From positions 1 through 17,807 of the forward strand of contig CAZTWC010000052.1 of NCBI GenBank assembly GCA_964617105.1: a stretch of 17,807 nt of DNA, given 5' to 3'. Below, one piece after another: positions 15,791 to 17,807 of the stretch. Each line of letters opens with the position of its first letter. Position 1 is the stretch's first letter. Below the pieces are notes generated by a model that saw only the letters and a list, made by a program, of their open reading frames with translations, had not been told where the DNA came from and searched no databases. This stretch comes from CAZTWC01 sp964617105 [NCBI: uncultured Myxococcia bacterium]. GTDB lineage: Bacteria > CAZTWC01. The position numbers were made by a program, and so were the translations under genes.

Positions 15791-16810
15791 CTAAATATTA
15801 TTTAGCCCTACTCCGGCTAAAGAGGTTTGACATTTTGGGCATTTCCCGTGCTCGACTTGATTATTGATAATTTGGTAACCTACCCTTTTAATTAATATCT
15901 GATTACAGTCATGGCAAAATGTGCTTTCAGTTTCATCGCCCCACAGGTTACCGGCATACACATAGTGGAGCCCGTTTTTTTTACCCAGGTTATAAGCGCG
16001 GTGGATGGTTTCAGGCGGGGTCAACGGCCGGTCAGTCATTTGAAAAGTAGGATGAAACCTGCTGATATGCCAGGGGATGGAGAGATTTACAGAAGCAATA
16101 AAAGCGGCTATTTGGTCCAACTCCCGATCACTGTCATTGAGGCCGGGAATAATTAGAGTAGTTATCTCCACCCACACCCCCATGGAAAACAGGCGTTTAA
16201 TAGTTTCTTTGACCGGTTCCAGTTTAGCCTTACATATTTTCTTATAGTGCTGTTCCTGAAAACTCTTTAAATCCACATTGGCGGCATCTAACCAGCCATT
16301 CAAATTATCTAAGGCTTTTTTAGAAATATATCCATTAGTAACCCAGACATTTTTTATCCCCTGCTCCTGGCCACAGGTCATGGTATCCAGGGCGTATTCG
16401 TAAAAAATGGTTGGCTCAGTATATGTATAGGAGATGATTCGGCAATTTTTATCCAGGCAAGTTTGCACCAATTTTTCCGGAGACACTTTCTGGCTGAGTA
16501 ATTTATTTTCTTCCCAGGAGCACTGTGAAATGGAATGATTTTGGCAATGGGTACAGCGCATATTGCAACCACAAGTAGCCACGCTCAAGGTGGAAAAACC
16601 TGGATAAAAGTTAAATAAAGGCTTTTTCTCAATTGGATCCATACTGGCAGATACTAGATGCTCATAGACCATCAGGTAAAGTTTACCATCGATATTTTTC
16701 CTTACCTGACAAATCCCCAACTTGTCGGGTTTAATCTTGCATTTATGATGACAAATTTGACAGATAACCAGGTTATCTTCTGTCCGATTATAAAACAGTG
16801 CTTCTTTCAT
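15791..16810 (-). CDS. amrS: AmmeMemoRadiSam-type radical SAM enzyme (PflA-activase-like)
   Basis: This 339-residue protein has the radical SAM cluster CNMRCTHC (Cys82, Cys86, Cys89), which binds a 4Fe-4S cluster and S-adenosylmethionine. An N-terminal Cys set (17, 20, 24, 34; CQICHHKC...GICQVR) is characteristic of this family, as are GFSTLSVATCGCNMRC, YTYTEPTIFYEYA (129-141) and WHISRFHPTF (247-256). A C-terminal zinc-ribbon pair (Cys299/302 and Cys324/327) closes the protein. The natural substrate of the family is not firmly known. The usual partners Memo and AMMECR1 are not seen beside it. It ends 11 bases before the amidase ATG, so the two are probably one transcript. A short AGG lies a few bases before its ATG. 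Confidence 0.9.
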   Translation of the reverse strand: MKEALFYNRTEDNLVICQICHHKCKIKPDKLGICQVRKNIDGKLYLMVYEHLVSASMDPIEKKPLFNFYPGFSTLSVATCGCNMRCTHCQNHSISQCSWEENKLLSQKVSPEKLVQTCLDKNCRIISYTYTEPTIFYEYALDTMTCGQEQGIKNVWVTNGYISKKALDNLNGWLDAANVDLKSFQEQHYKKICKAKLEPVKETIKRLFSMGVWVEITTLIIPGLNDSDRELDQIAAFIASVNLSIPWHISRFHPTFQMTDRPLTPPETIHRAYNLGKKNGLHYVYAGNLWGDETESTFCHDCNQILIKRVGYQIINNQVEHGKCPKCQTSLAGVGLNNI

Positions 16811-16838
16811 AGATTGCCTAAATAAGCTTGTAATTGAT

Positions 16839-16855
16839 TGATATATTTAATATCA
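16839..16855. promoter_or_regulatory. Small inverted repeat upstream of the radical SAM gene
   Basis: TGATAT-ATTTA-ATATCA is a perfect 6-bp stem with five-base spacer, 29 bases upstream of the ATG at 16810. A TATGAT -10-like hexamer lies over its right end on the minus strand, without a convincing -35. In such AT-rich sequence, chance is a real alternative. Confidence 0.25.
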
Positions 16856-16968
16856 TAACTCTTAATTAATACTTAAAATTAGCAATTGGCCCAAAGGTCC
16901 TAAAGTAATAGATATTTGCTAATTTATAAATAATATATTATATCGTTAAGGATAATTCAACTAGATTT

Positions 16969-17040
16969 GTGTTCTTCCGGGAATCAACTTCGTCGCGATA
17001 GCTACGTTGACGCCGTAGGTGATCCCTGTGGGACGGACAC
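16969..17040. repeat. GC-rich imperfect palindrome (about 72 bases), REP/MITE-like or structured leader
   Basis: In an AT-rich intergenic region, one GC-rich block has nested inverted arms. GTGTTCTTCC and GGGAATCA on the left pair with TGATCCC and GGACGGACAC on the right, with a few mismatches and bulges. Inside are CTACG (17002-17006) and CGTAG (17014-17018), and alternatively TCAAC/GTTGA. It ends 30 bases before the ATG of the receiver-like gene. It could be a copy of a dispersed palindromic element or a folded 5' leader. No second copy is present in the window. Confidence 0.5.
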
Positions 17041-17070
17041 TTTATTAGATACTTTCCATGGGAGAAACTG

Positions 17071-17807
17071 ATGCCGAATAAGATCCTCCTGGCTGATGAG
17101 AGCATTGTAGTACAGAAAGTAATTCAGTCTGTTTTGGCAACCTCTGCTAAGTCTGAATTTGAATTAGTTATTGCCTCCAATAGTAAAGAAGTATTAGAAA
17201 AATTAGGCAGTGAGAAAATCGCTATTGTATTGGCTAGTGTAAATTTAAAGGAACTTGACGGTTACAACCTGTGTAAAGCGATCCGCGCAAATGAGCAAAC
17301 CAAAAATTTGCCGGTAATTATTTTAGCCAGTAGAGTAGTACCTTACGATGAAAAGATAGGTGCTAATGTTGGAGCCAACAATTGGGTCACCAAGCCCTAT
17401 AACGGCAAACAGATTTTAAAGTTAATAACAGATACTTTTAATAGTAGTAGCGCTAATGATACAGAGGAGACAACTCCGGCTGCTGCCCCGACCATAGAAT
17501 CTGTGGTGGGCGAAGCTGGCGGTGAATTGGACCAATCAGCCCTGGATGCTCTGTTTGATGCAGCGCCGGAACCCAGTACGCCAGCCACTCCAGCCCCGGA
17601 AGCAGCGCCCACACCTCCGGCGGCAGAACCACCACCTGCGCCCGAACCACCTGCGGCAGCGGCCCAGGCAGCAGTGGAAGAGGTGACGGAGGGCCCAGCC
17701 TTAGACCAGTCTTCGCTCGATGCTCTGTTTGATGCAGCGCCGGAACCCAGTGCGCCAGCCACTCCAGCCCCGGAAGCAGCGCCCACACCTCCGGCGGCAG
17801 AACCACC
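17071..17807 (+). CDS. Degenerate receiver-domain protein with repeated FliM-like motifs (3' truncated by window edge)
   Basis: The frame opens at the ATG at 17071, with GGGAG a few bases upstream, and runs without a stop through 245 codons to the window end. Residues 1-125 have a CheY-like receiver fold: MPNKILLADES (acidic pair Asp9-Glu10), the DGYNLCKAIR helix (63-72), the NLPVIIL strand (79-85) and the conserved Lys108 in VTKPY. The phospho-acceptor site is Ser56 (LASVNLKELDG) rather than Asp, and the Thr/Ser site is Ala86, so phosphorylation is not expected. Residues 126-245 are a Pro/Ala/Glu-rich region containing two copies of LDQS(A/S)LDALFDAAPEPS at 153 and 211. It starts divergently from the radical SAM gene. 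It may be a phosphorylation-independent adaptor; its full length is unknown. Confidence 0.8.
   Translation, partial: MPNKILLADESIVVQKVIQSVLATSAKSEFELVIASNSKEVLEKLGSEKIAIVLASVNLKELDGYNLCKAIRANEQTKNLPVIILASRVVPYDEKIGANVGANNWVTKPYNGKQILKLITDTFNSSSANDTEETTPAAAPTIESVVGEAGGELDQSALDALFDAAPEPSTPATPAPEAAPTPPAAEPPPAPEPPAAAAQAAVEEVTEGPALDQSSLDALFDAAPEPSAPATPAPEAAPTPPAAEP
17527..17807 (+). repeat. 174-bp spaced repeat in the receiver-like gene
   Basis: An 89-bp stretch at 17545-17633 recurs at 17719-17807 with a single visible base change (A at 17578 versus G at 17752), giving a 58-residue period. The window ends exactly inside the second copy, so more copies may follow. The region is much more GC-rich than the receiver part. 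Confidence 0.88.

Noticed and set aside
17397-17806. Two minus-strand open frames rich in Gly/Ala/Ser opposite the receiver-like tail
   Set aside because: Both mirror the GC-rich Pro/Ala repeat on the plus strand. The plus frame has a start codon, a ribosome site and a recognisable receiver domain.
1-17807. CRISPR arrays, tRNA/rRNA genes, transposases, phage or integrase genes
   Set aside because: No direct repeat-spacer pattern, no tRNA or rRNA signature and no mobile-element protein was seen on either strand.

Overview
The window looks like a moderately AT-rich chromosomal segment from a Gram-negative bacterium with a complex signalling repertoire. A class III cyclase/ATPase/TPR protein, a golvesin-type amidase with an acidic Asp-Gly-rich tail, an unfused MORN protein and a Pro/Ala-rich receiver protein together suggest a Myxococcota/Bdellovibrionota-like or uncultivated candidate lineage. 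This placement is an inference from gene style only; there is no rRNA or other strong marker here.

Layout, left to right. (1) 1-3412 (+) is the 3' part of a large cyclase-ATPase-TPR regulator whose start lies outside the window. (2) 3424-5082 (+) is an FAD-dependent glycerol-3-phosphate dehydrogenase, glpD. (3) 5198-12680 (+) is a co-directional chemosensory cluster: cheR, cheA, cheB, a PilZ-domain gene, a methyl-accepting chemotaxis protein with almost no extracytoplasmic sensor, cheW and a MORN-repeat gene. A good extended -10 promoter overlapped by a perfect 10-bp inverted repeat sits just before cheR. (4) 12714-16810 (-) holds a convergent pair, probably co-transcribed: a radical SAM enzyme of the AmmeMemoRadiSam family, then a large secreted multidomain amidase. 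(5) 16811-17070 is a divergent intergenic region with a GC-rich imperfect palindrome. (6) 17071-window end (+) is a receiver-like protein that has lost its phospho-acceptor aspartate and carries tandem copies of a FliM-like motif. It runs off the window.

How the parts may work together. CheR and CheB would methylate and demethylate the MCP, and CheW would couple it to CheA. CheA has no recognisable P2 (CheY/CheB-docking) domain, only a low-complexity linker. No ordinary CheY, CheC, CheD, CheX, CheZ or flagellar gene is seen, so the output is not encoded here. A PilZ (c-di-GMP) protein in the cluster points to second-messenger or surface-behaviour output, and the cyclase to the left and degenerate receiver to the right extend the signalling theme. 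The strongest candidates for something undescribed are the degenerate receiver with repeated CheY-docking-like motifs, the MORN gene built from a two-repeat module at the end of a che cluster, and the amidase whose catalytic domain is split by a golvesin-like insertion. No gap without a gene exceeds 300 bases; the longest is 260 bases (16811-17070).
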